Assembly (NCBI RefSeq): GCF_002072185.1
Contig: NZ_MVIW01000024.1
Coordinates: 1-48,614 of the forward strand
Direction: 5' to 3'
Source of the DNA: Actinomyces denticolens
Lineage (GTDB): Bacteria; Actinomycetota; Actinomycetes; Actinomycetales; Actinomycetaceae
DNA: 48,614 nucleotides
Shown: in pieces, positions 24,112 through 33,548 of the stretch
How positions within the stretch are numbered: position 1 is the first letter of the stretch
Layout: each line of letters begins with the position of its first letter
Notes under the pieces: model-generated
The model's database searches: none
What the model saw: only the letters and a program-made list of their open reading frames with translations
Told to the model about the DNA's origin: nothing
Program-made: the position numbers and the translations under genes

Positions 24112-25688
24112 GCATCGCGAGAGCACTCGCCGTCACCCTCACCGGGCTGCGGGGGCATATCGTCGACGTCGAGGCGCACGCCACGTCCGGCCTGCCGGGA
24201 TTCGTGCTCGTGGGCCTGCCCGATGCCGCGATCCGCGAGTCGCGGGAGCGCGTGCGCGCCGCCCTGACCGTCTGCGGCACCACCTGGGGCGAGCAGCGCC
24301 TCACCGTCAACCTCTCCCCGGCGGACCTTCCCAAGACGGGCACCGGCTTCGATCTCGCCCTCGCCCTGGCCGTGCTCGGCGCCCGCGGGGCGCTCCCGCC
24401 CCGCGCCCTGGCCGCCATGGCCCGCGTCGCCTACATCGGCGAGCTCGGCCTCGACGGCGCCGTGCACCCCGTGCGCGGCGTCCTGCCCGCTGTCCTCGCC
24501 GCCGTCGAGGCGGGCGTGCGCAGCATCGCGGTCCCCGCGGCCTGCGCCTCGGAGGCCCGCCTGGTGCCGGGGGCGAGCATCCAGGCGGTCCACCACCTCG
24601 GCGAGCTCGTCCAGGGCCTGGGAGGGCGCCTGCCGCGAGCCGCCGTCGAGATCATGCGCGGCGCCCAGGAGCGCCCTCCCTCCTCCATCGCCGCCCCCGC
24701 GAGCAGCCGGGCGGGCTCCGGCCATCGGGCGGACCTCGCCGACGTCGTCGGTCAGGCCCAGGCCCGCCACGCCCTGGAGGTGGCGGCCGCCGGCGGGCAC
24801 CACCTGCTCATGGTCGGGCCACCCGGGGCCGGCAAGACCATGCTCGCCGAGCGCCTGCCCTCGATCCTGCCTCCCCTGGCCGAGCGCGACGCCGTCGCGG
24901 TCACCTCCCTGCACTCCCTGGCGGGCCTGTTCAACGCCGATGCCGGCCTGCTCACCGCCCCGCCCATGCGCTGCCCCCACCACACGGCCACGCGCGCCGC
25001 CATCATCGGCGGGGGCTCCGGCCTGCCCCGTCCGGGGGACGTGTCCCTGGCGCATCGCGGCGTCCTCTTCCTCGACGAGGCGCCCGAGTTCCCCGCCAGC
25101 GTCCTGGACTGCCTGCGTCAGCCCCTGGAGGCCGGGGAGGTGAGCATCGACCGCGTCGGCGGCCGCGCCGACTACCCGGCGGCCTTCCAGCTCGTCCTCG
25201 CCGCCAACCCATGCCCCTGCGGGCGCGCCAGTGGCAAGGGCCTGGAGTGCACCTGCACATCCCTCCAGCGCCGCCGCTACTTCTCCCGCCTGTCCGGGCC
25301 CCTCCTGGACCGCGTGGACATCCAGGTGGAGGTCGACGCCGTGAGCGCCGCCGATCTCGCCTCGGGCGCTCCCGGGGAGTCGAGCGCGGTGGTGGCCGCG
25401 CGGGTGCTCACCGCCCGTGAGCGAGCGGCCGCGCGACTGGCGGGAACGCCATGGCGCCTCAGCTCCCAGGTGCCGGGGTCCTACCTGCGCAGCGAGAGGG
25501 GCGGGGCCGATCCCTCCCTCATGCGCCCCCTCATGGATGCGCTCGACCGCGGTGACCTCACCCTTCGAGGCGTGGACCGCGTCCTGCGCCTGGCCTGGAC
25601 GCTCGCCGACCTCGCCGAGCGCGACCGCCCCACCCCGCCCGATCTCGGGGCCGCCCTGGCCCTGCGCACACGGGGAGCCCGCCCATGA
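24108..25688 (+). CDS. comM: YifB/ComM family Mg-chelatase-like AAA ATPase
   Basis: 526 residues. The N-terminal Lon-protease-like fold domain includes SGLPGFVLVGLPDAAIRESR, RLTVNLSPADLPKTG and FDLALALAVLGA. The AAA domain has Walker A GPPGAGKT (237-244) and Walker B GVLFLDEAPEF. It also has a zinc-like Cys cluster, NPCPCGRASGKGLECTC. In Haemophilus and Vibrio, ComM is a helicase driving branch migration during natural transformation. ATGA overlaps at both ends couple it to yraN and dprA. Presence of dprA beside it supports a DNA uptake/recombination role. Confidence 0.94.
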   Translation: MSIARALAVTLTGLRGHIVDVEAHATSGLPGFVLVGLPDAAIRESRERVRAALTVCGTTWGEQRLTVNLSPADLPKTGTGFDLALALAVLGARGALPPRALAAMARVAYIGELGLDGAVHPVRGVLPAVLAAVEAGVRSIAVPAACASEARLVPGASIQAVHHLGELVQGLGGRLPRAAVEIMRGAQERPPSSIAAPASSRAGSGHRADLADVVGQAQARHALEVAAAGGHHLLMVGPPGAGKTMLAERLPSILPPLAERDAVAVTSLHSLAGLFNADAGLLTAPPMRCPHHTATRAAIIGGGSGLPRPGDVSLAHRGVLFLDEAPEFPASVLDCLRQPLEAGEVSIDRVGGRADYPAAFQLVLAANPCPCGRASGKGLECTCTSLQRRRYFSRLSGPLLDRVDIQVEVDAVSAADLASGAPGESSAVVAARVLTARERAAARLAGTPWRLSSQVPGSYLRSERGGADPSLMRPLMDALDRGDLTLRGVDRVLRLAWTLADLAERDRPTPPDLGAALALRTRGARP

Positions 25689-27118
25689 GCGCCCAGAGCA
25701 CCACTGCCCCTGTCGCCCCCGACGCCGCCCTCCGCCCCGTCCTGCCGATCGATGGCACCGCGCCATCCGGAGACGCACCGATGCCGCAGCCTCCGGAGGC
25801 GCGACCGGCGGAACCGCCCGATGAGGCGGACTTCCTGGCCCGCGCCACCTGGTCGCGGCTCGCCGAGCCGGCCGACCACGCCGCGACCCTCCTCGTGGCG
25901 GGCCTCGGCGCGCCCGAGGCCCTGGCCTGGGCGCGTCACAGGGCCGAGCACGGCTCGGGGCGCCCTGAGGCCCCGCCGTTGCCGGAGCCCCTCCTGGAGG
26001 GCACCGCGCCCCGCCGATGGGCGAGCGCGGTGGAGCGATGGGCGCCCAGGCTCGCGGGCCTGGACATCCGCCGTGAACTCGATGTCCTGGAGCGCCTGGG
26101 CGGCTCGCTCGTCGTCCCCGGCGACCCCTGGTGGCCACCGGGCCTGGATCACCTCGAGCACCCGCCCTTCTGCCTGTGGCTGCGCGGCGATCCCGCCCTG
26201 CTCGTGGGCCGCGAGGAGGCGGGCGCCGCGGAGAGCTCGTTGGGGCTGCCGCTGCGGGAGGACCGCATGGGCGCGGGGCGCGGCGCCGGTCACGCGCTCG
26301 CGCTCGTCGGCGCGCGCGACTCCACCGCCTACGGCGAGCGCATGGCCAACGATCTCGCCCGAGGGCTCACCGAGGCCGGCGCCCTCATCGTCTCCGGCGG
26401 CGCCTTCGGGATCGACGCCGCCGCGCACCGGGGGGCGCTCACCGCCGGGCCCACACTGTCCGTCTCCGCCGGGGGCGTGGACCGCCTCTACCCTGCCGGC
26501 AACGCCGCCCTGCTCGAGGCCGTGGTGGACCACGGGGCCCTGGTGGCCGAGGTGCCGCCCGGCAGCCAGCCCGCTCGGCACCGGTTCCTCACCCGTAACC
26601 GGATCATCGCTGCGATGACGGGCGCCACGCTCGTCGTGGAGGCCGCCTGGCGCTCGGGCGCGCTGTCCACCGCGCACCATGCCATGGAGATCGGTCGTCC
26701 CGTGGGGGCCGTGCCCGGGCCCGTGACCTCCATGGCCTCCGGCGGCTGCCACCGGCTGCTGCGCCAGGGCGCGACCTGCGTCACCGACATCGAGGAAGCG
26801 CTCGAACTGCTCCTGCCCGTGGGCGACGCCGACGCCGACGCCCTCAAGGAGGAGAGCGCCGGGGCGCGGCGGCCCGGGCTGCTCGATGGCCTCGACGCGG
26901 TCTCCGCCGCCGTCGTCGATGCCCTTCCCGTGCGCGCGGCGGCCAGCATCGAGTCCATCGCCCGGGCTGCGGGACTGTCCGAGCGCGAGACCCTGGCGGC
27001 CCTCGGAGCCCTCGAACTGGCGGGCCGCGCCAGGCGCGACGGCGCCCGCTGGCGCCGCCCCGCCCAGCGCCGCGCGGCCCCCGATGCCGCAGCGCCGTCG
27101 TCTACCCTGAAGGCATGA
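25685..27118 (+). CDS. dprA: DNA-processing protein DprA
   Basis: 477 residues, longer than the usual 300-400 because of a 50-residue N-terminal Pro/Ala stretch and a C-terminal winged-helix extension. The Rossmann-like domain shows LALVGARDSTAYGER (206-220), VSGGAFGIDAAAHRG (236-250) and GGVDRLYPAGN. A C-terminal helix-turn-helix (about 405-455: VDALPVRAAASIESIARAAG) is present. DprA loads RecA on incoming single strands. The start overlaps the comM stop and the end overlaps xerC. Confidence 0.94.
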   Translation: MSAQSTTAPVAPDAALRPVLPIDGTAPSGDAPMPQPPEARPAEPPDEADFLARATWSRLAEPADHAATLLVAGLGAPEALAWARHRAEHGSGRPEAPPLPEPLLEGTAPRRWASAVERWAPRLAGLDIRRELDVLERLGGSLVVPGDPWWPPGLDHLEHPPFCLWLRGDPALLVGREEAGAAESSLGLPLREDRMGAGRGAGHALALVGARDSTAYGERMANDLARGLTEAGALIVSGGAFGIDAAAHRGALTAGPTLSVSAGGVDRLYPAGNAALLEAVVDHGALVAEVPPGSQPARHRFLTRNRIIAAMTGATLVVEAAWRSGALSTAHHAMEIGRPVGAVPGPVTSMASGGCHRLLRQGATCVTDIEEALELLLPVGDADADALKEESAGARRPGLLDGLDAVSAAVVDALPVRAAASIESIARAAGLSERETLAALGALELAGRARRDGARWRRPAQRRAAPDAAAPSSTLKA

Positions 27119-28092
27119 CCTCCCAGGGCACCCGCCACCTCTCGCCGGGGGGCGGCCCGCCCGCCCTGCGCGGGGAGCTCCTGGACGCCTGGTTCCGGCA
27201 CCTGGGCCTGCAACGGGGCCTGTCAGAGCACACGGTGCGGGCCTACGTGGGGGACCTGGAGGACCTGCTCGACTTCCTCGGGGTGGGCGCGGGGGAGTCC
27301 GAGCCCATCGGGCCGGCCCTGGCCGGCCTGGACCTGGCCGACCTGCGCGCCTGGCTCGCCTCCATGTCCGGCGCCGGGCGCTCGCGGGCCACCATGGCGC
27401 GGCGCGGCGCGGCGATCCGCGCCTTCTCCACCTGGGCGCGACGATCCGGCCTCCTCCGGGAGGACATCGCGGCGCGCCTGCGCTCCCCGCGCGTGGACAA
27501 CCGCCTGCCCACCGTCCTCACAACCGAGCAGGCCGAGGCGCTCCTGACAACGGCGGGCGAGCGGGCCGGCCAGGCCCCGCCAGCCGAGCGCCCCCTGGCC
27601 GCGCGGGACCTCGCCCTCCTGGAGATCCTCTACGCCACCGGCATGCGGGTCTCCGAGCTCGCCGGGCTGGACCTCGGGGACGTCGACTCCGGCAGGCGCA
27701 CCATCCGCGTCATGGGCAAGGGCGGCAAGGAGCGCACCGTCCCCTACGGCGGTCCCGCCGCCCGCGCCCTGGAGCGATGGCTCGAGGCCCGCCCCGCCCT
27801 CGTCGGCCCGCGCACGGGCGCCGCCCTCTTCCTCGGCGCCAGGGGCGGGCGCGTGGACGCCCGCGCCATCCGCGACGTGGTCCACCGGGCGACCGCCGCC
27901 GCGGGCGTACCGGACCTGGGCCCGCACGGGCTGCGGCACTCGGCGGCCACCCATGTCCTGGGCGGGGGCGCTGATCTGCGCACCGTCCAGGAGCTCCTCG
28001 GGCACTCCTCCCTGGCCACGACCCAGCGCTACACGCACGTCTCCGCCGAGCGGCTGCGGGCCGTCTACGAACAGGCCTTCCCCCGGGCCTGA
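27115..28092 (+). CDS. xerC: Tyrosine recombinase XerC
   Basis: 325 residues. The core-binding SAM-like domain spans about 21-125. The catalytic residues are all present: Arg178 (GMRVSEL), Lys in GKGGKER (201-207), His271 and Arg274 (HGLRHSAATH), His297 (LLGHSS) and the nucleophile Tyr306 (QRYTHV). It resolves chromosome dimers at dif with XerD. The ATG overlaps the dprA stop; TACCCT ends 6 bp upstream, so an internal leaderless promoter is also possible. Length and position indicate the housekeeping enzyme, not a phage integrase. Confidence 0.94.
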   Translation: MTSQGTRHLSPGGGPPALRGELLDAWFRHLGLQRGLSEHTVRAYVGDLEDLLDFLGVGAGESEPIGPALAGLDLADLRAWLASMSGAGRSRATMARRGAAIRAFSTWARRSGLLREDIAARLRSPRVDNRLPTVLTTEQAEALLTTAGERAGQAPPAERPLAARDLALLEILYATGMRVSELAGLDLGDVDSGRRTIRVMGKGGKERTVPYGGPAARALERWLEARPALVGPRTGAALFLGARGGRVDARAIRDVVHRATAAAGVPDLGPHGLRHSAATHVLGGGADLRTVQELLGHSSLATTQRYTHVSAERLRAVYEQAFPRA

Positions 28093-28093
28093 G

Positions 28094-28209
28094 CCCAGTG
28101 GTGCCCCGGCGCCCCCGCAGGTGCGAGCCGCACCGAGCGGTGCCGTTCGCACCGAGCGGAGCGTCCTGCCCGCTAGTGGGTGCGAGCCGCACCGGTGGGC
28201 GCGGTGGGC
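28094..28209. repeat. Degenerate 19-bp tandem repeat array (copy B)
   Basis: Units start at 28094, 28113, 28132, 28151, 28174 and 28191 (lengths 19, 19, 19, 23, 17, 19). Examples are ACCGAGCGGTGCCGTTCGC and CCCCGCAGGTGCGAGCCGC. GCACCG-AG-CGGTGC is a perfect small palindrome. Same family and same 19/23 spacing as 9290-9418. The array runs into the M23 gene and supplies its stop codon and last dozen codons. Confidence 0.65.
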
Positions 28210-28838
28210 TTGAGACGGATGACGGGAGGGCGCAGCAGGCGAAGCGGATCGATGTAGGACTTCTTCCCGGTGCGCGCGCCCCAGTGCAGGGCGTCGACGC
28301 CGTCGGAGCGGTGCCCGGGCAGGAGCGTGCCGACGACCTGCCCGGGCGCAACCGCCTGGCCCGCCTGCACGGAGGGCTCGACCGGCTCGTAGGTCGTGCG
28401 GATGCCGCCCGCGTGCTCGACCGAGACCACGGGGCGTCCCGCCACCACTCCGGCGAAGGCCACCGTGCCGGCGCCCGCCGCCCGCACGGGGCTGCCCGCG
28501 GCCAGGGCGAGGTCCACGCCCCGGTGCCCCCGGCCCCAGGTGACGGCGGGGGGATCGAAGCCCTCGACCACCGCCGCCGGCCCTCCCGTGGGCCATACGT
28601 AGCGCGTGCGCCGATGCGCCTCATCATCGCGCGCGGGCGCTGCCCCCACCGGACGGGCCGGGCGATGGGCGGTCATCGCTCCGGCGACGGTGCCGCCGGG
28701 CGCCTCGCCGAGGGCGGGGGAGGGGACGAGCAGCACGAGTACGAGCACGGCGAGCAGCGCGAGCGGCAGGAGCGGCGCGCGGCTCGGCCGCGAGGAGGGG
28801 CGGGGGATCGACGAGGGGGCGGCGCGCGGTGCGGGCAT
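28173..28838 (-). CDS. M23/LytM-family exported protein, probably degenerate peptidase
   Basis: 221 residues from ATG at 28838 (GGAG 4 bp upstream); the frame extends to 28985 without support. A basic Pro-rich N-terminus and a hydrophobic helix (about 23-44) form a signal peptide or anchor. The LytM core begins near 79 (RYVWPTGG). His105 and Asp109 (HRGVDLA) and the final His185 (ALHWGAR) are present, but the first His of the usual HxH motif is Ala183, so metal binding may be lost. It may act as a regulator of cell-wall hydrolases instead. The xerC-M23-rpsB order is common in actinobacteria. The gene converges on xerC. Confidence 0.85.
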   Translation of the reverse strand: MPAPRAAPSSIPRPSSRPSRAPLLPLALLAVLVLVLLVPSPALGEAPGGTVAGAMTAHRPARPVGAAPARDDEAHRRTRYVWPTGGPAAVVEGFDPPAVTWGRGHRGVDLALAAGSPVRAAGAGTVAFAGVVAGRPVVSVEHAGGIRTTYEPVEPSVQAGQAVAPGQVVGTLLPGHRSDGVDALHWGARTGKKSYIDPLRLLRPPVIRLKPTAPTGAARTH

Positions 28839-29415
28839 GGCTCCATGCTCGACCCGGCCGCCGCGCCCCGGCCCGCCCGCCTCACAGGGGCGCCGGGGGG
28901 CCACGCGCCGCAGCGCCTGTGGTTCCCGAGCGGGAGCGCCCCGTGATGAGAACGACATCCGACCAGCGGCATCATTGCCCGCCACGATGCGGAAAGGTCG
29001 GTATCGCTGTGATAGCCTCGCGCACGCAGTTCGCTGCGATGCGTATCGATACTCGTGTCAGTACTCCTGCCGGCCCGGCTCTTCTGAGCGCAACGGCCCG
29101 CCACTGGCCCGAGGCCCGGATCCTCGCGGAGCGGCAGCTGACTTCGCGTGCCCGCACCCAGTGCCCTCGGGCCCTGGGATCGTCCTTTCGGACGCCGCGG
29201 TCGCGGTCCCGCAGGCCCCTCCCGATGCACGGCGAGGCGCAGGCGGGTGGCCGCGCGTCGCGGGCACCAGGCCCTATCCGCCCGCATTGGCGGACCCGGC
29301 TCGCCCGGGCGCAGGGGATCAACTCAAAGAACCCGTGGGACGCCGTCGCCGATCGGCGGCGCCCCCTGACACATGGCGGACCGGGCAACCTCCCGGCCGC
29401 GCGAAAGGACAAGTC
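28839..29415. promoter_or_regulatory. Intergenic region and long leader upstream of rpsB
   Basis: 577 bp without a gene. The 28940-29060 part has noticeably lower GC and contains the palindrome GTATCGATAC (29043-29052) and TAGCCT (29013-29018), a possible -10. If used, the rpsB leader would be near 395 nt, room for the S2-type autoregulation known in other bacteria. No specific ribosomal-protein binding motif was identified. A divergent promoter for the M23 gene must also lie here. Confidence 0.35.
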
Positions 29416-30306
29416 ATGGCAGTCGTGACCATGCGCCAGCTCCTCGAGTCCGGTGTCCACTTCGGGCACCAGACCCGCCGGTGGAACCCCAAGATGAAGC
29501 GCTTCATCCTCACCGAGCGCAACGGCATCTACGTTATCGACCTCACGAAGTCCGTCGACGGCATCAACACCGCCTACGACTTCGTCAAGGAGACCGTCGC
29601 CCGCGGCGGCAACATCCTGTTCGTCGGCACCAAGAAGCAGGCGCAGGCCGCTGTGGCCGAGCAGGCGCAGCGCGTCGGCATGCCCTACGTCAACCAGCGC
29701 TGGCTGGGCGGAATGCTCACCAACTTCTCCACCGTGCGCGCCCGCCTGGACCGCATGAAGGAGCTCGAGCAGATCGACTTCGACGACGTGGCCGGATCCG
29801 GCCGCACGAAGAAGGAGCTGCTCATGATGCGCCGCGAGAAGGACAAGCTCATCCGCACCCTCGGCGGTATCCGCGACATGGCCAAGCTCCCCGCCGCCGT
29901 GTGGGTCGTGGACACCAAGAAGGAGCACCTGGCGATCTCCGAGGCCTCCAAGCTCAACATCCCGGTCATCGCGATCCTCGACACCAACTGCGACCCCGAT
30001 GAGGTCACCTACGGCATCCCAGGCAATGACGACGCCATCCGCTCCGTCGGCCTGCTCACCCGCGTCGTCGCCGACGCCGCCGCCGAGGGCCTCCTCGCCC
30101 GCTCCGCCGGCCGCGCCCGCACCGGTGCCGAGGCCGAGGCCGGCACGCCCGAGGCCGAGCCGCTGCCCGAGTGGGAGGCCGAGCTCCTCGCCGGCGCCGA
30201 GGCCGCCGCGGCCGAGCAGCCCTCCGAGGGCGCCCCCGCCGCCGAGGCCGCCGAAGAGGCGCCCGCCGCCCCTGCCGCTGACGAGGCCCCGGCCGAGCAG
30301 GCCTGA
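29416..30306 (+). CDS. rpsB: 30S ribosomal protein S2
   Basis: 296 residues from ATG with AAAGGA at 29404-29409. Opening [20 protein letters not shown] followed by [11 protein letters not shown] is diagnostic, with [16 protein letters not shown] and [26 protein letters not shown] later. The S2 fold ends near residue 230; the remaining 65 residues are an Ala/Glu/Pro acidic tail typical of high-GC actinobacteria. Co-transcribed with tsf, 44 bp downstream. Confidence 0.98.
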   Translation: MAVVTMRQLLESGVHFGHQTRRWNPKMKRFILTERNGIYVIDLTKSVDGINTAYDFVKETVARGGNILFVGTKKQAQAAVAEQAQRVGMPYVNQRWLGGMLTNFSTVRARLDRMKELEQIDFDDVAGSGRTKKELLMMRREKDKLIRTLGGIRDMAKLPAAVWVVDTKKEHLAISEASKLNIPVIAILDTNCDPDEVTYGIPGNDDAIRSVGLLTRVVADAAAEGLLARSAGRARTGAEAEAGTPEAEPLPEWEAELLAGAEAAAAEQPSEGAPAAEAAEEAPAAPAADEAPAEQA

Positions 30307-30350
30307 GCGCCCCCGACGACATTCCTCACGCTTCAACACCAGGAGAATCC

Positions 30351-31190
30351 ATGGCGAACTACACCACCGCTGACATCAAGGCGCTGCGGGAGAAGACCGG
30401 CGCCGGCATGCTCGACGTCAAGAAGGCCCTCGACGAGGCCGCGGGCGACGTCGAGAAGGCCATCGAGATCATCCGCGTCAAGGGCCTCAAGGGCATCGCC
30501 AAGCGCGAGGGCCGCGCCGCCTCGGCCGGCCTCATCGCCGCCAAGGTCGTCGACGACGCCGATGGCCAGACCGGCGTGCTCGTCGAGATCAACGCCGAGA
30601 CCGACTTCGTCGCCAAGAACGAGAAGTTCCTCGACTACGCCGACAAGGTCCTCGCCGCCGCACTGGCCTCCGGCGCGGAGTCGGCCGAGGCCCTGGCCGA
30701 GGTCGAGGTCGACGGCTCCACCGTCAAGGACCTCACCGACGGCATGCAGGCCGTCATCGGCGAGAAGATCGTCGTGCGCCGCGTCGGCCGCCTGAGCGCC
30801 CCCAAGGTGGAGCTCTACCTGCACCGCACCAACCCCGACCTGCCCGCCCAGGTCGGCGTGCTCGTCGGCACCGACGCCAAGGCCGCTGAGGTCGCCCACG
30901 ACGTCGCGATGCACACCGCCGCCTACTCGCCGGCCTACGCCACCCGCGAGGACGTCCCCGCTGACATCGTCGACAAGGAGCGCGCCATCGCCGAGGAGAC
31001 CACTCGTGCCGAGGGCAAGCCCGAGAAGGCCATCCCGAAGATCGTCGAGGGCCGCCTGGGCGGGTTCTTCAAGGAGAACTGCCTCGTCGAGCAGGCCTTC
31101 GCGAAGGACCCCAAGACCACGGTCGGCAAGGTCATCGAGGCCACCGGCGGCGAGCTCGTCGGCTTCGTGCGCTTCCGCGTCGGCGCCTGA
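30351..31190 (+). CDS. tsf: Translation elongation factor Ts
   Basis: 279 residues, full length, AGGAGA at 30339-30344. Nucleotide exchange factor for EF-Tu. The N-terminal UBA-like domain has ADIKALREKTGAGMLDVKKA, and the core TDFVAKNEKF motif inserts between EF-Tu subdomains. Family features continue to FVRFRVGA at the end. Second gene of rpsB-tsf, terminated by the hairpin at 31225-31261. Confidence 0.98.
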   Translation: MANYTTADIKALREKTGAGMLDVKKALDEAAGDVEKAIEIIRVKGLKGIAKREGRAASAGLIAAKVVDDADGQTGVLVEINAETDFVAKNEKFLDYADKVLAAALASGAESAEALAEVEVDGSTVKDLTDGMQAVIGEKIVVRRVGRLSAPKVELYLHRTNPDLPAQVGVLVGTDAKAAEVAHDVAMHTAAYSPAYATREDVPADIVDKERAIAEETTRAEGKPEKAIPKIVEGRLGGFFKENCLVEQAFAKDPKTTVGKVIEATGGELVGFVRFRVGA

Positions 31191-31224
31191 CCATCAGAGC
31201 CCACTGACGCGGCGATCAGCGATA

Positions 31225-31261
31225 CCACGGCCCCCGGTTCCTCGCGGACCGGGGGCCGTGG
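31225..31261. terminator. Bidirectional hairpin terminator after tsf
   Basis: CCACGGCCCCCGGT (31225-31238) pairs perfectly with ACCGGGGGCCGTGG (31248-31261) over 9 nt. It lies between the convergent tsf and symporter-operon genes and can serve both. Confidence 0.85.
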
Positions 31262-31326
31262 CACGCGCGACGGCGATCGAGAGGCGCGACGCGGGACGAC
31301 GGGGGAATCCGAGGAGTGGGGCGGCC

Positions 31327-31599
31327 TCAGCCCTGGTGCCGGGCCCCGGGATCGGACGGGGAGCCGCCCGAGTCCTTGCCCGAGTCACCGGGGGAGACGC
31401 CCCACCACAGGGCCATGAGCACCGCCACGACGATGAGGGCGATGCCCGCCCACAGGTTCGCATTGACGCCGCCGGTCTTGGCCATCTCGTCCTCCCCGTT
31501 GAGGAATCCCGAGCAGACGAGCAGGAAGAGGCCGAAGATGCCGAGGACCGCGGCGATGACCGTGCGGATATCAGCCAGGATCTTTAACAGCAGTGACAT
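31327..31599 (-). CDS. Small two-helix membrane protein
   Basis: 90 residues; family not recognised. Hydrophobic segments lie at about 12-30 (VIAAVLGIFGLFLLVCSGF) and 48-67 (LWAGIALIVVAVLMALWWG), joined by a short acidic loop. The tail is Ser/Gly/Asp rich. It begins 12 bp after the stop of the symporter gene and is therefore the second gene of that operon. Small membrane partners are known for some solute:sodium symporters, but a subunit role is inference. Confidence 0.75.
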   Translation of the reverse strand: MSLLLKILADIRTVIAAVLGIFGLFLLVCSGFLNGEDEMAKTGGVNANLWAGIALIVVAVLMALWWGVSPGDSGKDSGGSPSDPGARHQG

Positions 31600-31611
31600 G
31601 TCTGGGGCTCC

Positions 31612-33360
31612 TCAGTGGAAGATCGAGTTGAGCAGGATGACGAGCGCACCCGCGCAGATCGCCAGCGGGACCGGCTTGCGGAACCAGGGCAGCGCCGCCT
31701 CGTTGGGGTCGGTGCGCGCCTCGTGCGGCGTGAGGGAGTAGACGAAGCCCTCCAGCTCCGCGGCGGGCTTGGGCGCGGTCATCAACGAGACGACGATCGT
31801 CACGAGGATGTCGACGGCGAAGGCCGTGCCCGCGGCGAGGAAGGCCAGGCCCTGGCCGGGCAGCTTCAGGGGTCCGAACCAGGACGACAGGTTGAGGGCG
31901 AGGGCCGCCAGCGTCCCGCAGGCCAGCCCGGACCAGCCTGCGTGGCTCGTGGCCCGGCGCCAGAACATCCCGATGATGAACGTGGCGAACAGCGGGGCGT
32001 TGAACATGGAGAAGAGCTGCTGGAGGTAGTCCATGAGGTTGGAGTAGTTCGACGCGATGAGCGCGGTGAAGATAGCGACGGTCGTGGCGAGCGCCGTCGT
32101 CAGTTTGCCCATGCGCAGGTAGGTGGCGTCATCGGCCTTCGTGTTGATGTAGCGCTCGTAGAGATCCACGGTGAACACGGTGTTGAAGGCGGAGATATTC
32201 GCCGCCATGCCCGCCATGAATGAGGCCAGCAGGCCGGTGATCGCCAGGCCCAGCAGGCCGTTGGGCAGGACGTCGCGCATGAGCAGCAGGACGGCGTCGT
32301 TGTAGGTGACCTCCCCACCGGCGGTGGCGCCGCTGAGCGAGGACTGCTTGAGCCCGACGATCTCGGAGACGAGGACCGCGGCCACCATGCCCGGGATGAT
32401 GACGAGGAAGGGCACGACCATCTTGGCGAAGGTGCCGATGATGGGGGCGGAGCGCGCCGCCGAGATCGAGTCGGCGGCCATGGCGCGCTGGACCTCGACG
32501 AAGTTCGTCGTCCAGTAGCCGAAGGACAGCACGAAGCCCAGGCCGAAGACGATGCCGAAGACGGACAGGGCCGAGGAGTCGAAGCCGGACAGCAGGTTGC
32601 CGGGCCAGGAGTGCAGCTGCGCGCTGGGGTCGGCGTAGGCCCCCGTGCCGTGGGTGGTGGCCGCCTCGGTGATCTTCTCCTTCAGGCCGCCCCACCAGCC
32701 CACCCGGTTGAGGCCGATGAGGGTCAGCGGCAGCAGCGCCACGATGATGACGAAGAACTGGAGGACCTCGTTGTAGATCGCGGCGGACAGCCCGCCCAGG
32801 CTGATGTAGCTGAACACGATGACGGCGGCGACGATGAGCGCCACCCACAGCGGCCACCCCAGCAGGCGGTGGACGATCGAGCCCAGGAGGTACAGGTTGA
32901 CGCCGGCGATGAGGAGCTGGGCCAGCGCGAAGGAGAGGGCGTTGATGAGATGGGCGGCCTTGCCGTAGCGCTTGAGCATGAACTCGGGCACTGATCGCAC
33001 GCCGGAGCCGTAGTAGAAGGGCATCATGACCAGGCCCAGGAAGATCATGGCCGGGATGGCGCCGATCCAGAAGTAGTGGAAGGTCGGCAGGCCGTACTGG
33101 GCGCCGTTGGCGGACATGCCCATGATCTCCACGGCGCCGAGGTTGGCCGAGACGAAGGCGATGCCGGTCACCCACGCGGGCAGGGAGCGCCCGGAGGTGA
33201 GGAAGTCGTCGGAGGAGGCCATGCGCCGTTTGGCCATGAAGCCGACGGCCAGGACGAAGGCGAAGTAGACGACGATGGGGAAGTAGTCGTACCAGCGGGC
33301 CTCCAGCAGGGTGGAGGAGCCTGACGCGGCGAGGGACGGGATCAGATGGGATGTGGTCAT
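31612..33360 (-). CDS. Solute:sodium symporter (SSS family, vSGLT-like)
   Basis: 582 residues from ATG at 33360 with AGGAGG just upstream; the frame is open to 33882 but that part is not protein-like. About 14 hydrophobic helices. Features of the SGLT branch include DDFLTSGRSLPAW followed by VTGIAFVSANLGAVEIMG, then the FSYISLGGLSAAIYNEVLQ region and GYWTTNFVEVQRAMAADS. Sodium-coupled uptake of a sugar or related solute is likely; the substrate cannot be read. TAGGCT on the minus strand (33407-33402) is a good -10 candidate. The small membrane protein at 31327 follows. Confidence 0.92.
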   Translation of the reverse strand: MTTSHLIPSLAASGSSTLLEARWYDYFPIVVYFAFVLAVGFMAKRRMASSDDFLTSGRSLPAWVTGIAFVSANLGAVEIMGMSANGAQYGLPTFHYFWIGAIPAMIFLGLVMMPFYYGSGVRSVPEFMLKRYGKAAHLINALSFALAQLLIAGVNLYLLGSIVHRLLGWPLWVALIVAAVIVFSYISLGGLSAAIYNEVLQFFVIIVALLPLTLIGLNRVGWWGGLKEKITEAATTHGTGAYADPSAQLHSWPGNLLSGFDSSALSVFGIVFGLGFVLSFGYWTTNFVEVQRAMAADSISAARSAPIIGTFAKMVVPFLVIIPGMVAAVLVSEIVGLKQSSLSGATAGGEVTYNDAVLLLMRDVLPNGLLGLAITGLLASFMAGMAANISAFNTVFTVDLYERYINTKADDATYLRMGKLTTALATTVAIFTALIASNYSNLMDYLQQLFSMFNAPLFATFIIGMFWRRATSHAGWSGLACGTLAALALNLSSWFGPLKLPGQGLAFLAAGTAFAVDILVTIVVSLMTAPKPAAELEGFVYSLTPHEARTDPNEAALPWFRKPVPLAICAGALVILLNSIFH

Positions 33361-33542
33361 CAACGCCTCCTGGGAGTGAACCGAGACACGTGAATAGAGT
33401 GAGCCTAACGGCCATTCCCGCGGATCGTGACCGTTTCGGCGCCCTGATCCGCCAGTGCTCACCCCGCGCTCCCCTGTGCCTGTCCCCGGGCCTCCCGTCG
33501 GGTCGCCGATCCGCCCGGGTCTCCCGTCCGGCCGCGAGCGGG

Positions 33543-33548
33543 TACGCT
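33543..33548 (+). promoter_or_regulatory. Candidate -10 for pyrH
   Basis: TACGCT, about 100 bp upstream of the pyrH start, in the intergenic region divergent from the symporter gene. No clear -35. No other gene is seen in 33361-33649. Confidence 0.35.

Noticed and set aside
27115-28092. Phage or integron integrase
   Set aside because: Length, position after dprA and lack of neighbouring attachment sites or phage genes fit housekeeping XerC.
28839-29415. tRNA gene in the lower-GC part of the rpsB leader
   Set aside because: Short palindromes are present, but no cloverleaf with a TTCRA arm and matching acceptor stem could be built.
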